This document shows, piece by piece, positions 52,186 through 62,125 of a stretch of DNA of 64,000 nt. The position numbers and the translations under genes are program-made. This DNA is from JACNKV01 sp964645915. Its GTDB lineage: Bacteria; Fidelibacterota; Marinisomatia; Marinisomatales; JACNKV01. The stretch covers positions 130,854 through 194,853 of the forward strand of contig CAZYDH010000001.1 of assembly GCA_964645915.1 (NCBI GenBank). The letters run 5' to 3'. The stretch's first letter is position 1. The number at the start of each line of letters is the position of its first letter. The notes below the pieces were generated by a model. The model was not told the DNA's origin and searched no databases. It was given only the letters and a program-made list of their open reading frames with translations.

Positions 52186-54195
52186 TTATTGAAGAAGATC
52201 TAGAAATTCGTCTTCACTCAATATAGAAATATTTAATTCTTTTGCTTTCGTTAGTTTAGATCCTGCTCCCGGCCCTGCTACGACATAAGTTGTATTCTTA
52301 CTTACCGATCCACTTGATCGCCCACCGTATTTTTCGATCATTTCTGAAGCATCTTTTCGTGTGAATTTTTCCAATGAACCTGTCAATACAAATATCATTC
52401 CTTCAAAACGATTATCTGAAGGTGATGATTCGATTTCTGCAAAGCTAACACCCGACTCAAAACAAGAGTTTACAACATGAATATTTTTAGGATCACTCCA
52501 AAATCGCATAATTCCTTCGGCAACAATTTTTCCAACCTCAAAGATATTTTCTAATTCTTCGGGTGTAGTTTTTATGAACAGATGAAAATCACCTTTAAAA
52601 TGTTTTTCCAGAACTTTAGAGAGATGTTGTCCGACATTGCGAATTCCGAGCGCATGAAGAAAACGGGCAAAGGTTGTGGATTTGGATGCTTCAATAGATT
52701 GAAGAATATTCCGTGCTGATTTATCGGCCATTCGGTCAAGCGGAATAATATCATCATAGGTTAAGGTAAACAGATCATTAACTGTTTTAACAAGTTCGCG
52801 TTCTACTAATTGATCAACTAAGCTAGTCCCGATACCGTCGATGTCCATAGCATTCTTTGATACAAAATGCTCGATCCTTCCTCGTATTTGCGCAGGACAA
52901 GAAATATTTTGACACCGTAAGATCGCTTCGTCTTCTGATCGATAAACTGTATGACCGCAGTTTGGACAAACGGCTGGTAGTTGATAAGGTCGAGTGTCTT
53001 TTGGGCGTTTATCAAGAATCACTTTTACAACTTTTGGGATAACATCTCCAGCTCGTTCAATAAGAACAGTATCACCTATTCGGATGTCTTTTCGATCAAT
53101 CTCATCTTGATTATGTAACGTGGCATGGGTTACGGTTACTCCACCTACAAAAACGGGTTCAAACGTTGCTACAGGTGTAACGGCTCCGGTGCGACCAACT
53201 TGTGGAGAAATATTCAAAACGGTGGTTGTGCTTTGTTGAGCTTTAAATTTCCCGGCAATAGCCCATCTGGGTGATCGGCTTCGAGAACCTAATTCATCTT
53301 GTTGAGAAAAAGAATTTACTTTAAAAACCGTTCCATCAATTTCATAGGGGATTTCATTACGTTTTGATTCAAGATCATGGTGATATTGGATCATTTGCGC
53401 TGACCCGCGAATGGATTTTATCAATGGATTTACAGGGAGTCCCCAATGTGAAAGATCTGATAGAAATTTTGAATGTGTTTTGTAGGTTTTTCCTTCTATC
53501 ACTCCGAGTTGATAGCAATAGATCGACAATGGCCGAGATGAGGTGATACTTGGGTCTAACTGTCTAAGACTACCTGCTGCTGCATTCCGTGGATTAGCGA
53601 ATAATGATTCATTAGTTTGTTCTCGGGATTTGTTTAGAATCTTGAATCCTTCTTTAGAAATAAAGACCTCTCCTCGTACTTCCAAAACAGAAGGTGGTTG
53701 CAAAACATTTGAGTTTAGTTTTAGTGGAAGGCTACGGATCGTCCTTAAATTAAGTGTTATGTCTTCACCGGTATATCCATCTCCGCGTGTTGAACCTTTT
53801 ACAAAGATCCCATTTTCATAGATTAACTCTACGCCTAATCCGTCTAGTTTTGGTTCAGCAATATATTCGATGTCCTCATTTTTCCCCAGCCCCTTTTGCA
53901 CCTGTTCATCAAATGTGTTGAGTTCTTCTTCATTCATCGCATTTGATAATGAAAGCATTGGAAGGCGATGAGGAGCAGGATCAAATTTTGAGAGAGGAGT
54001 AGCACCGATTCTTTGTGTTGGAGAATCAGGAGTAATCCATTCGGGATGTTCCCTCTCCAAAGAGTTCAATTCACGAAGCAATTCATCATACTCGCCATCA
54101 GAAATAATTGGATCATTTAAAATATAATACCTATGATTATGACTGCGAATTTCTTCTCTCAGTGATTGAATATTTTTTAAAATGTCAGAATTCAT
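52186..54195 (-). CDS. ligA: LigA, NAD+-dependent DNA ligase
   Basis: This 669-residue ligase is of normal length. The N-terminal Ia domain reads IRSHNHRYYILNDPIISDGE, and the active-site lysine is in AEPKLDGLGVELIYENG. The OB fold has GRTGAVTPVATFEPVFVGGV, the zinc finger is CPNCGHTVYRSEDEAILRC and CPAQ, and the HhH and BRCT (GMIFVLTGSLEKFTRKDASE) domains follow. It seals nicks in replication and repair. A longer frame to 54237 runs into the preceding gene; the ATG at 54195 gives the family start and length. Confidence 0.97.
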   Translation of the reverse strand: MNSDILKNIQSLREEIRSHNHRYYILNDPIISDGEYDELLRELNSLEREHPEWITPDSPTQRIGATPLSKFDPAPHRLPMLSLSNAMNEEELNTFDEQVQKGLGKNEDIEYIAEPKLDGLGVELIYENGIFVKGSTRGDGYTGEDITLNLRTIRSLPLKLNSNVLQPPSVLEVRGEVFISKEGFKILNKSREQTNESLFANPRNAAAGSLRQLDPSITSSRPLSIYCYQLGVIEGKTYKTHSKFLSDLSHWGLPVNPLIKSIRGSAQMIQYHHDLESKRNEIPYEIDGTVFKVNSFSQQDELGSRSRSPRWAIAGKFKAQQSTTTVLNISPQVGRTGAVTPVATFEPVFVGGVTVTHATLHNQDEIDRKDIRIGDTVLIERAGDVIPKVVKVILDKRPKDTRPYQLPAVCPNCGHTVYRSEDEAILRCQNISCPAQIRGRIEHFVSKNAMDIDGIGTSLVDQLVERELVKTVNDLFTLTYDDIIPLDRMADKSARNILQSIEASKSTTFARFLHALGIRNVGQHLSKVLEKHFKGDFHLFIKTTPEELENIFEVGKIVAEGIMRFWSDPKNIHVVNSCFESGVSFAEIESSPSDNRFEGMIFVLTGSLEKFTRKDASEMIEKYGGRSSGSVSKNTTYVVAGPGAGSKLTKAKELNISILSEDEFLDLLQ

Positions 54196-54218
54196 TTTGT
54201 CTACTTTGATCTCACTGA

Positions 54219-54659
54219 TTAACGGTTTGCATCCCATTGAGTTTGGAAGTGTTCTGCAGAATTGATCAAGTCTCTTTCAATTGATTTTGGACCATTGTCA
54301 TTATCGGAAGGCACCGAATACAGAGAATAATCGATTAGTCTAACAATAAAAAAATACTGTAGTGATGTACATGCACACGATGTGGGATCAAAACGATATG
54401 TATATCGTTCTCGAGAAAATTGAAGAGGAATCTCACGAACCTTTTCGTAAGCATCGGTAATTAAAAATAAACTAACGGATTCAATACTATCTTGAGGAAT
54501 ATCAACAAACAATTCAAGATCAGTTAAACGATTATCAAAGATCACTTCAGGTGGGTGATGTAATATCCGTGGAATAGCAGATTGAGTCTGAACAGAATCC
54601 AACGGGGGAAAGGCAAATAAAAATGAAAACAAAGTGCTGACTAAAATCAGTCTCATCAT
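54219..54659 (-). CDS. Small secreted protein of unknown function
   Basis: This 146-residue protein has a signal peptide (MMRLILVSTLFSFLFAFPPL). The mature part is strand-rich (ESVSLFLITDAYEKVREIPL, RYTYRFDPTSCACTSLQYFF), with two cysteines as CAC, and looks like a small immunoglobulin-like or beta-sandwich domain. No family is recognised. Its ATG overlaps the stop of the SufS-like gene by four bases, and ligA begins 23 bases past its stop. Confidence 0.6.
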   Translation of the reverse strand: MMRLILVSTLFSFLFAFPPLDSVQTQSAIPRILHHPPEVIFDNRLTDLELFVDIPQDSIESVSLFLITDAYEKVREIPLQFSRERYTYRFDPTSCACTSLQYFFIVRLIDYSLYSVPSDNDNGPKSIERDLINSAEHFQTQWDANR

Positions 54660-56113
54660 TTTTGGAGATATTGTTCAATAAAATCAGAGGTCGTGAACTG
54701 TTTTTCCATATTCGGCGAAAAGGTAAGATGTTGATAATTTCCGTCCTGATTGATTTCGTACTGAGATGAGTATGTTTCACGATTTGCAATAATATCTTTT
54801 AATGCGTTGATCAATCGATCTACATCATCATATGTGTTGTATAAACCGAAAGATGCTCTGACCATCCCGGCTTTAATCTTGTATTCTGGCCTATAAACAT
54901 CTTCGTCAATATCCGGATAGAGAACTCTAACATCTTCAAGGATCATTTCCTGCACATACGGATGCGCACAGAAACACTCATTGCGAACGGCAATATTATA
55001 GTAATCATTTAATATGGCTGCAACCAATCCATGGTCCATTCCTTCAATATTAAATGAAATAGAAGCAGCACGAGGACAAACTATATAGTCAGAAGCACCG
55101 TAAATGTGAATATCTCTTATGACTTTCATTTTTTCCATTGCATCATTGATCAGTTCAGTTTCTTCTTCAAAAATGTTATCCATCCCTATTCTATCCATGA
55201 CTTCAATGGCAGCTGCGAGTCCTATTGCACCGGGAATGTTGGGTGTGCCAGCCTCTTCTCGATCTGGGAATTTTTCAGTGACGGTGTATTTTTCTACAAA
55301 TACTCGGTCAACCATCCCACCACCGACTTCTTCCGGTTCTATAGAACTTAAAATGTCTTTTCTGCAGATGACAACTCCGGGAGATCCCGGGACATATGTT
55401 TTGTGTCCGGAGAATACAAGTGCATCAATGTTTCTAGCAGGATTTTCATGTCCATACATTTTCACAGGAAGATGAGCCACTAATTGCGCACCATCGACAA
55501 GCATGAGGGCATCATATTTATGAGCAAGCTCAGCGATATCATAAATTGGATTTATGATGCCGGTTACGTTACTGACACCAGTCATTGCAACATAATTTAC
55601 TTTCCCGGCGTTTTTCCGAAGCATTTCTTCAAGCGCTTCTAAATTGATACATCCAGGCTCACCATCATGATTTGAAAGAGGAACGTGCATCACCTGTTTT
55701 GCATGTTTTCTATGAGGAAGGTCATTTGAGTGATGTTCCATAAGCGAAATAATCACATTTGGATGATTAGGGCGAAAATCTCTGAATACGCGAGCAAGGC
55801 GATTCATTCCTGCTGTAGTTCCACTCCCTGTAAAAAAACAGGTATATTTGCTTGGATCAGCCTGAACAAACGATAGAATGCGTTCGTGAGCAAACTGATA
55901 TTCATTTGTTGAAATTTTTGCGGAAAAATGTAATAAACTGTGTGTGTTTGCATAATGATGGTAAAATGATTCAATGGCATCATGTGCGGCACCCATCATT
56001 AAAGTAGAAGCCGTTGAGTCCAGATAAATACGACGTGTCTTTGCTCCATTTGCAAGCAAATATTTTGTATCTATTCCAATAAAATCTTTTTGAATTTTTG
56101 AGAGAGAGACCAT
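54656..56113 (-). CDS. Class V PLP aminotransferase, SufS/cysteine-desulfurase-like
   Basis: This 485-residue fold-type I enzyme has the PLP-lysine segment DALVFSGHKTYVPGSPGVVI, the phosphate-binding FTGSGTTAGMNRL, the cofactor Asp/His pair around LMEHHSN and DGAQLVAHLPV, and EEAGTPNIPGAIGLAAA. These fit cysteine desulfurases that move sulfur from cysteine. RNECFCAHPYV could hold the catalytic cysteine, though the site is not certain. No other suf or isc gene is in the window. AAAGGA before the ATG at 56113 sets the start; a TTG at 56140 is less likely. Confidence 0.8.
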   Translation of the reverse strand: MVSLSKIQKDFIGIDTKYLLANGAKTRRIYLDSTASTLMMGAAHDAIESFYHHYANTHSLLHFSAKISTNEYQFAHERILSFVQADPSKYTCFFTGSGTTAGMNRLARVFRDFRPNHPNVIISLMEHHSNDLPHRKHAKQVMHVPLSNHDGEPGCINLEALEEMLRKNAGKVNYVAMTGVSNVTGIINPIYDIAELAHKYDALMLVDGAQLVAHLPVKMYGHENPARNIDALVFSGHKTYVPGSPGVVICRKDILSSIEPEEVGGGMVDRVFVEKYTVTEKFPDREEAGTPNIPGAIGLAAAIEVMDRIGMDNIFEEETELINDAMEKMKVIRDIHIYGASDYIVCPRAASISFNIEGMDHGLVAAILNDYYNIAVRNECFCAHPYVQEMILEDVRVLYPDIDEDVYRPEYKIKAGMVRASFGLYNTYDDVDRLINALKDIIANRETYSSQYEINQDGNYQHLTFSPNMEKQFTTSDFIEQYLQK

Positions 56114-56228
56114 GCTCTTTTCCTTTTTTATGAATAACAAGAATTTAAGAATAAAACTAGATCATTCTGAAATGTTCTATTGCTTAGAATAAGTAATATT
56201 TAATTATAAATACAGAAAACTTTTGCAA

Positions 56229-57200
56229 TTATTTACTTCTTTTCCAGAGGATACCTATGAGGATCATTAAGAGAACAAAAGAAAGTAGAATGAGTTTTTG
56301 AAGCTTCGTTTTAGAGTAGATAACAGATTCTGCTTCCAGTATAAGATCATCGTTTAAAAACTTTTCGAGATCAAAAGTCCAACAAAGAGTATCATTCATA
56401 ACCGTATCAGCATTAGTAGAAACTAAACTACCGGGCATGATCAATATATACCCAAATGAGTCATCTTGTAAATCCAAAGTAGTGCTCAACTCATTTTCAT
56501 AAGGCTCCATACACTGTGCCATTTCCTGAGTAAAATCAGTAGGTAATTGTGATAAAAATGGAGAGAAAAAACGTTGAATAAGTTTTTCTCGATTATCTTT
56601 TAGCTCATTGTAAAGTTCTTCTTCTTGAACATGAATTAAATATTGATGAAGATGGTTTTTCATTCTTTCAACAAAAAGCGGTTCCAACTCTAATTTTTGT
56701 TTTAGCTGCAGTTCATTAATTGCTTTAGAACAGATATATTCAAAGGATTCCGGTAACCATCGGATGGAGTCAAGATTTGTATTTGTCCTCAATGCATTGG
56801 CTAAAATGGGATATTTTGTGAAAGCTTTTCGTCCGGAGAACATATGATTGAATAAATATCGAGAAGAAATCCAACCATCTTCTTTTTGGACATCAATTTG
56901 ATGGTGAAGAGGGGCTATTGCAAGAGAATCCTTTGTGAATTGAGATTGCCCGGATAAATATCCATCTGTGGTCATTGTCCAAATGGTATCTTCTTCTTCA
57001 ACATTCATCTTTATTATGCGCACCCATCCTGACCCAGGAACCGGATGGGTAAAATCCTTATTGAATACATCCGTAGAATCACCGGAGGATTTAAATCGCA
57101 TTTGATAATATCCATCGGGATTTACTCGAACAGTGATTGTGTTTTCAACACATGAAGTGAAAACGACAACAAGAATTACTAGATATTTACTTACTTTCAT
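56229..57200 (-). CDS. Lipoprotein with C-terminal membrane helix, family unknown
   Basis: This 323-residue protein has a lipoprotein signal (SKYLVILVVVFTSC), a mixed soluble part with WVRIIKMNVEEEDTIWTMTT and many charged helices, and a C-terminal hydrophobic helix (KLILLSFVLLMILIGILWK). An anchor at both ends is unusual for a periplasmic protein. The ATG at 57200 lies 14 bases inside the end of the PAP2 gene; a frame from 57284 would run further into it. No function can be named. Confidence 0.6.
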   Translation of the reverse strand: MKVSKYLVILVVVFTSCVENTITVRVNPDGYYQMRFKSSGDSTDVFNKDFTHPVPGSGWVRIIKMNVEEEDTIWTMTTDGYLSGQSQFTKDSLAIAPLHHQIDVQKEDGWISSRYLFNHMFSGRKAFTKYPILANALRTNTNLDSIRWLPESFEYICSKAINELQLKQKLELEPLFVERMKNHLHQYLIHVQEEELYNELKDNREKLIQRFFSPFLSQLPTDFTQEMAQCMEPYENELSTTLDLQDDSFGYILIMPGSLVSTNADTVMNDTLCWTFDLEKFLNDDLILEAESVIYSKTKLQKLILLSFVLLMILIGILWKRSK

Positions 57201-58071
57201 CCTTAGAAATATACATATAAATCTTTGCACCAACCTGCAACGAAATCCATCCGGTAATAGCTCCGACCAAGACGTCAACTCCATAGTGAAAAGAGCATAA
57301 TACTGTCGATAATGAGATCAAAATAAAATAAGCAATAAACCAAAGATTTTTACCCGGAAAAAATTGAATAGAGTATCGCATCATTACATAAGCAGCAGCC
57401 ACGTGTAAGCTTGGGAAGGCACCTCCCCCATTATCAAATGTAGAGTATAGCCAATTCATGATCGGGATAAATATCAAGCCATCCGGGATGTTAATCTCTC
57501 TAAGCGGGACAGGCCCGGAAGCGGGAAAAAGAATCAGAAACCATTGATGTATGATCATCGTGAAACTCAACACAAAAACATATTCCAAAACATAGGGATT
57601 ACGTTTTTTCCATGCAATGATTGCAAAAAGCACAAGCCCGATATAATAAGAAAAATAAATACCATGAAACATCTCAGTTACCCATTCGGGTAATACAGAT
57701 GGTAAAACTTGATACCATTCCAATATAAAGACAGACTTTTCAATACTTAAAAGCAAGGGGTCAAAATCCGTCGTGAAAAAGCTATGACGTAATAAACATG
57801 CCTGAGGATATAACCAAATAAAAAGGGCTATGGGATAGAAAGTAACCCAAAACTGTATTGTTCTTTGTTTATATCGTTTATTTATAAAGAGCAACATGAA
57901 GATCAAAAAGATACTTACAATACAAAAACCTAGCTCTATGTTATAGGTAGAGATCGCTGGGGATCGAAGAATGATCAACAGTATAATGGAAATAAAATAT
58001 CCCAATAATAGTTGATCAACGGGGCGATAAAATGAGGAAAGTTTCAATGAGTCAGATACCCCGATTAACAC
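57187..58071 (-). CDS. PAP2-like membrane phosphatase/phosphotransferase
   Basis: This 294-residue protein has about seven membrane helices and PAP2-type catalytic motifs: AFPSLHVAAAYVMM (the PSGH-like motif written PSLH) and STVLCSFHYGVDVLVGAITG (the SR-x5-H-x3-D-like motif). The layout resembles AUR1-type inositolphosphoceramide synthases and related lipid phosphatases. It would act on phospholipid or polyprenyl phosphates. It starts at GTG (58071), since no ATG lies nearby in frame. It overlaps the lipoprotein gene by 14 bases. Confidence 0.75.
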   Translation of the reverse strand: MLIGVSDSLKLSSFYRPVDQLLLGYFISIILLIILRSPAISTYNIELGFCIVSIFLIFMLLFINKRYKQRTIQFWVTFYPIALFIWLYPQACLLRHSFFTTDFDPLLLSIEKSVFILEWYQVLPSVLPEWVTEMFHGIYFSYYIGLVLFAIIAWKKRNPYVLEYVFVLSFTMIIHQWFLILFPASGPVPLREINIPDGLIFIPIMNWLYSTFDNGGGAFPSLHVAAAYVMMRYSIQFFPGKNLWFIAYFILISLSTVLCSFHYGVDVLVGAITGWISLQVGAKIYMYISKDESK

Positions 58072-58088
58072 CTTTTATTGAATGATAT

Positions 58089-59213
58089 TTAGAAAGTCAT
58101 TCGCAGGGAAGCCTGCAGAGTTCGGATAATGAGTAAAGCGTCTGCACCGCCTACAAATCCTGCCGGATTAAATGCTCCGGTCATGACATCTGCTTGCATG
58201 ATCCCTCTTTCACTACATAATGCCATGGCATTGTATGCGGGATGACTGCTTGGCACATCGCTGAATCGGGAAGGATTTTCACCAAAATATCTAAGTTCCA
58301 GACTTTGATCGCGAGTTGCAACAACGAGAAGTCTTTGAACCGCCATTGCATATTCAGCTCGTGTTATCGTTTCATTTGGAGAGAAATTACCATCCGGGGT
58401 TGAATCCATGATCCCATATCTCAACATTTCTCTGACCCATGACTCTGCCCAGTGACCTACAGCATCCTGTGGAATTTGAATAGATGTACCGGTTTTTGCT
58501 TGATCGGGTGTATTAAAAGCAGAGGAAGCTGTTTGAGGAAGTTTTGCAAATAATTCGCTAAGTTTCAATTCTTCCATAAAGATCACCGCTAGATCGGCTC
58601 GTGAAATCTTTTCATATAATGCTACTTTTTTACCGATGTCTGTCCCCGGCATAGCGCGGACAATTTTTTGTGCGACATTCCATTGGTGATCGGCTTTTCC
58701 GGCAAAGTCACTTTTCATTTCAACGACGCGACGAAAATATGATTCTGCATCAGAAAAGTTATATTGATACAAATGGGTCAACCCGTAATAATATAAGGAA
58801 GCCTCGTGATTTTCATTTCTTTTTAAGGCTTTTTTCAATAGTGATTCAGCCCGTTTATACCATTTCTTTTCATCCTGTCTTAATGTGATCCATCCACGGG
58901 CACATAGAGCCAGCACATCAGGATCTTTTTTGCCCTTATCTTCTGCTTTCCCAATCAATTTTTTTGCTTCTTTTACCTGACCTAGATGAGCATGAGCAAT
59001 CCCCAATCCTGCATAGCCAGGAGCAAATTTCCGATCTAATGAGATTGACCGCTCAAAAGAAGAAATCGCATTGGAAAATTCTGCTTGCTCTATGGAACGC
59101 ATCCCTGCGTTAAAATGATATCCCGGGGTGTCAACATCACTTTGAGGTTTTTGACTACACCCAATGAACAATCCCAAAAATATAATATATGAAAATAAAG
59201 AATTCAGCTTCAT
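58089..59213 (-). CDS. TPR lipoprotein with S-layer homology domains
   Basis: This 374-residue protein has a lipobox (FLGLFIGCSQ). Three to four tetratricopeptide units follow (FNAGMRSIEQAEFSNAISSF, PGYAGLGIAHAHLGQVKEAK, LYYYGLTHLYQYNFSDAESY), and the C-terminal part carries SLH-type repeats (WAESWVREMLRYGIMDSTPD, then GNFSPNETITRAEYAMAVQR). SLH domains bind cell-wall polymers or peptidoglycan. The protein probably ties an envelope complex to the wall. AAAGGAA precedes the ATG. It diverges from the LPP20/CsgG-like gene at 59391. Confidence 0.8.
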   Translation of the reverse strand: MKLNSLFSYIIFLGLFIGCSQKPQSDVDTPGYHFNAGMRSIEQAEFSNAISSFERSISLDRKFAPGYAGLGIAHAHLGQVKEAKKLIGKAEDKGKKDPDVLALCARGWITLRQDEKKWYKRAESLLKKALKRNENHEASLYYYGLTHLYQYNFSDAESYFRRVVEMKSDFAGKADHQWNVAQKIVRAMPGTDIGKKVALYEKISRADLAVIFMEELKLSELFAKLPQTASSAFNTPDQAKTGTSIQIPQDAVGHWAESWVREMLRYGIMDSTPDGNFSPNETITRAEYAMAVQRLLVVATRDQSLELRYFGENPSRFSDVPSSHPAYNAMALCSERGIMQADVMTGAFNPAGFVGGADALLIIRTLQASLRMTF

Positions 59214-59390
59214 AGGAAGTTCCTTTCACATGATTGACCGATGGAATATAAGGGTAATATCCTTGAAAAAAAATAGAAGAGAAATACAAATGTGAGTTGG
59301 AACACTTTTTTTGAATTCATGTTGCATAAAGCTTATGGTATGAATAACTTAACTCGTTCCCATAAAAGGGAGAATAGAGAGGTGCGTCTA

Positions 59391-60506
59391 ATGAGACTGA
59401 GAAAATTCAGTTTTATACTTTGTATTTTGGCTTTTGTAACAGTTAACGGTTCTACAGTCACCGTGAAAGGTACCGGCCTCGGATTGACAAAAGATGCTGC
59501 AATTGAACAAGCAAAACGCGATGCTGTCGAAGTTGGATTAGGAGCCTATATTTCATCTGAGACGGTTGTTACTGCAACGTCATTGATGGATAATATTTAC
59601 TCAAAAGCTTCAGGTTTCGTAAAAACATTTGAGATCGTCTCAGAAAAAACTGCCCCGGATGGAATGTTTGAAATAACCATTCAAGCACAGGTGACAAAGA
59701 TACTAGATCAGGTTATGGCAGATGAAGCAGCATTCCAAACTTTGTTAAACAGCATGAACCGTCCCCGACTTATATTTTTATTTCGAGAGGACAATCTCAT
59801 AGATAAGGTCCCGACAGATTTTGCTGAAACAACCTTGTTAAGCTTGTTTTATGACAAAGGCTTTGATGTTGTAGATCGACAAATGGTTGCTGCAATGAGA
59901 GGAAAACCCAATTATGAAAAAGCATTAAATGGTGACATTTCCGCTGCGGCTCAAATCGCAACTCAACTTGGTGCTGAGATCATTGTTCTCGGAACAGCAA
60001 AAATCTCATCCGGTGGAAAGATTCTTTCATCACCAATGTTTTCCGGTCAGGCAGACATCAATGGAAAGATCATTCGAGCGGATACAGGAGAAATCTTAGC
60101 TGTCGTCCCACAAGCCAGAGGAAAGAAACCCCATATTTCCGAATCCACGGCAGGTATTAATGCTGTGAATGAAGCTGCAAGCATATTAGGAAAAAATATT
60201 ATGCGACAGTTGATCGAAAAATGGAGTACTCAACAAGCTAATTTTGTAAAAGTATACATTGTATTAAAGAATGCAGATTTTGGATCCTACATGATGTTTG
60301 AATCCTTTCTAAAAGCTCAGACCGTGCCCGGGATTCGGAATGCTTATGCAAAAACACTTGATGACGGAATTGCAGAATACGAAGTAGAATTTGAAGGAAA
60401 AGCAAAAGACCTTGCCATGGGATTAACCCGAACTGCACCGGACGGTTTTTCCATAAAGGTAACCGGATTATCTGGGAATCGAATCACAACTGAAGTTGTA
60501 CAATAA
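59391..60506 (+). CDS. LPP20/CsgG-like envelope protein
   Basis: This 371-residue protein has a signal peptide (LRKFSFILCILAFVTVNGST). The start of the mature part matches the LPP20/flagellar-T domain (GTGLGLTKDAAIEQAKRDAV, then EVGLGAYISSETVVTATSLM), and a central part resembles CsgG (YDKGFDVVDRQMVAAMRGKP, AAQIATQLGAEIIVLGTAKI). These families form periplasmic or outer-membrane complexes in secretion and envelope upkeep. GAGAGG eight bases upstream sets the ATG at 59391; a GTG at 59292 would extend it 33 residues. No specific role is known. Confidence 0.7.
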   Translation: MRLRKFSFILCILAFVTVNGSTVTVKGTGLGLTKDAAIEQAKRDAVEVGLGAYISSETVVTATSLMDNIYSKASGFVKTFEIVSEKTAPDGMFEITIQAQVTKILDQVMADEAAFQTLLNSMNRPRLIFLFREDNLIDKVPTDFAETTLLSLFYDKGFDVVDRQMVAAMRGKPNYEKALNGDISAAAQIATQLGAEIIVLGTAKISSGGKILSSPMFSGQADINGKIIRADTGEILAVVPQARGKKPHISESTAGINAVNEAASILGKNIMRQLIEKWSTQQANFVKVYIVLKNADFGSYMMFESFLKAQTVPGIRNAYAKTLDDGIAEYEVEFEGKAKDLAMGLTRTAPDGFSIKVTGLSGNRITTEVVQ

Positions 60507-60519
60507 ATCGGAGGATGTA

Positions 60520-61353
60520 ATGAAAAAATCATTCCAAATTATTTTTATTTTCGTACTTAGTACGATTGTGTTTTCCCAAAACTATGTTGGGGAAAATTTT
60601 GATAAAGGATCAATCAATTATTCCGATCGAACGATCTCTGCAGTTGGAATTGGATTTATTCCTGAAAATGTGATCAATGCCGGTCAGGCACGAAGGTCAG
60701 CATTACGGATCGCAAAAAATGACGCATTAAGAAATTTGATTGAAATTGTAAATGGGGTTGTAGTAAACAGCGAAACAACCATCTCCGGAGCCATGTTTGA
60801 TGATGTCATCAAAAGTCAAGTGCAGGGTGTGATCAGAGGTGCATATCAAGTAGGTGAACCTACGTATCTAAGTGATACATCATTGGAAGTGACTTATGAA
60901 GTAAAAATGAGTGGAATTTCTGAAATCCTAATTCCACCAGTGACCATTCAAACTTTGTCCGGTGAAGCATCCGGATTGCAAACTGAAACAACTTCATCTC
61001 AACCAAACTCCTCATCCATTACGGGAATTATTTTAGACGCGACCGGATTGGGATGTCGCCCGGCTATGGCACCAAAAGTCTTAGATCAGAATGAGAATGT
61101 TCTTTACGGTCCGGGGAATTATTCGAGAGAATATGCTGTCATGAACGGCGTAATTGGGTATTCAAAATCGGTAGAAGCTGCGAAAGAAGATGAACGCGTA
61201 AAAGGGAATCCATTGGTGATCAAAGCTGTCGCTGTTCAGGGAACAAACAAAACAGATGTCGTTATTGGAAATGCTGATGTGAACGCTTTTCGCTCAGCGG
61301 ATAGCTCATTTGGTGTTCTAAAAGATTGTCGAGTTATTGTGGTTTTAAATTAA
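60520..61353 (+). CDS. LPP20-like secreted protein
   Basis: This 277-residue protein has a signal peptide (QIIFIFVLSTIVFSQ). An LPP20-like core follows, ISAVGIGFIPENVINAGQAR then RSALRIAKNDALRNLIEIVN, with strand pairs SDTSLEVTYEVKMSGISEIL. A Thr/Ser linker leads to a second domain (GIILDATGLGCRPAMAPKVL). The mature protein has two cysteines. A GGAGG site seven bases upstream sets the ATG. It follows the previous gene by 13 bases, so the two should be one transcript. Confidence 0.7.
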   Translation: MKKSFQIIFIFVLSTIVFSQNYVGENFDKGSINYSDRTISAVGIGFIPENVINAGQARRSALRIAKNDALRNLIEIVNGVVVNSETTISGAMFDDVIKSQVQGVIRGAYQVGEPTYLSDTSLEVTYEVKMSGISEILIPPVTIQTLSGEASGLQTETTSSQPNSSSITGIILDATGLGCRPAMAPKVLDQNENVLYGPGNYSREYAVMNGVIGYSKSVEAAKEDERVKGNPLVIKAVAVQGTNKTDVVIGNADVNAFRSADSSFGVLKDCRVIVVLN

Positions 61354-61382
61354 TCTATCATTTTAAAAAGGATTCTTAAAAA

Positions 61383-62036
61383 ATGAAAAAATATATAATG
61401 ACTTGGGTTATGGGTCTTGGATTGTTTACCATAATCTTTGCACAAGAACATGAAATAAGCGTTCCTGATACTAATGGCACTGAAGTTGCAATCTTGAATA
61501 TTGGAGATATTGCTCCTTCGTGGGCGTTACAAGAAATTCCAATGGGATCTGAACTACCCAAAATGCTCAATTATGAATTTTTAAAAACGTGGACTATTGA
61601 AAAAGATAAACGACTGCGAAAATTTACAACCCAACCGGATAGACATGTTGTGCTTATGAGCTTTTTTGCTACATGGTGTAAACCATGTATGAAGGAGATT
61701 CCACATGTTCAAGCACTCTACAAGAAATATGCAGGAGAAAAAATTAAATTCTTTCTTATTGATATCACAGAAGCTACGCGGACTATCCCCGGATTTGAAG
61801 ATTATCCCAAAGCCGGACCATTTTTAAAAAATATGGAGATCTCCGTTCCAGTATTGAATGATAATCGAGGAGTAGTGAAGGAACGATATGGCGTTGAAAC
61901 GCTACCAAGATTGTTTATTGTAGACAAGTATCAAACCATTCGTTTGGTTAAACAGGGTTTTAGTGAAGAAGAAAATTTTGAGGAGGAATTGAGTGAGATG
62001 ATCGACACCCTCCTAAAGGAAGATGTAAAAAATTAA
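61383..62036 (+). CDS. Secreted thioredoxin-like protein (TlpA/ResA type)
   Basis: This 217-residue protein has a signal peptide (IMTWVMGLGLFTIIFAQ) and a thioredoxin-like domain with active site FFATWCKPCMKEIPHVQALY. The cis-proline region is GVETLPRLFIVDKYQTIRLV. TlpA-type proteins reduce disulfides in the periplasm, for example for cytochrome c assembly. Here it lies between secreted proteins that each have two mature cysteines, so these could be its clients; that is inference. Confidence 0.9.
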   Translation: MKKYIMTWVMGLGLFTIIFAQEHEISVPDTNGTEVAILNIGDIAPSWALQEIPMGSELPKMLNYEFLKTWTIEKDKRLRKFTTQPDRHVVLMSFFATWCKPCMKEIPHVQALYKKYAGEKIKFFLIDITEATRTIPGFEDYPKAGPFLKNMEISVPVLNDNRGVVKERYGVETLPRLFIVDKYQTIRLVKQGFSEEENFEEELSEMIDTLLKEDVKN

Positions 62037-62125
62037 TCATAGGACATCATCAGAAAGCAAATTGCACTGATTCAAATAGAAAGCATTACACACATCATTT
62101 TAGTTTGAGATAAAGGAAATTTATC

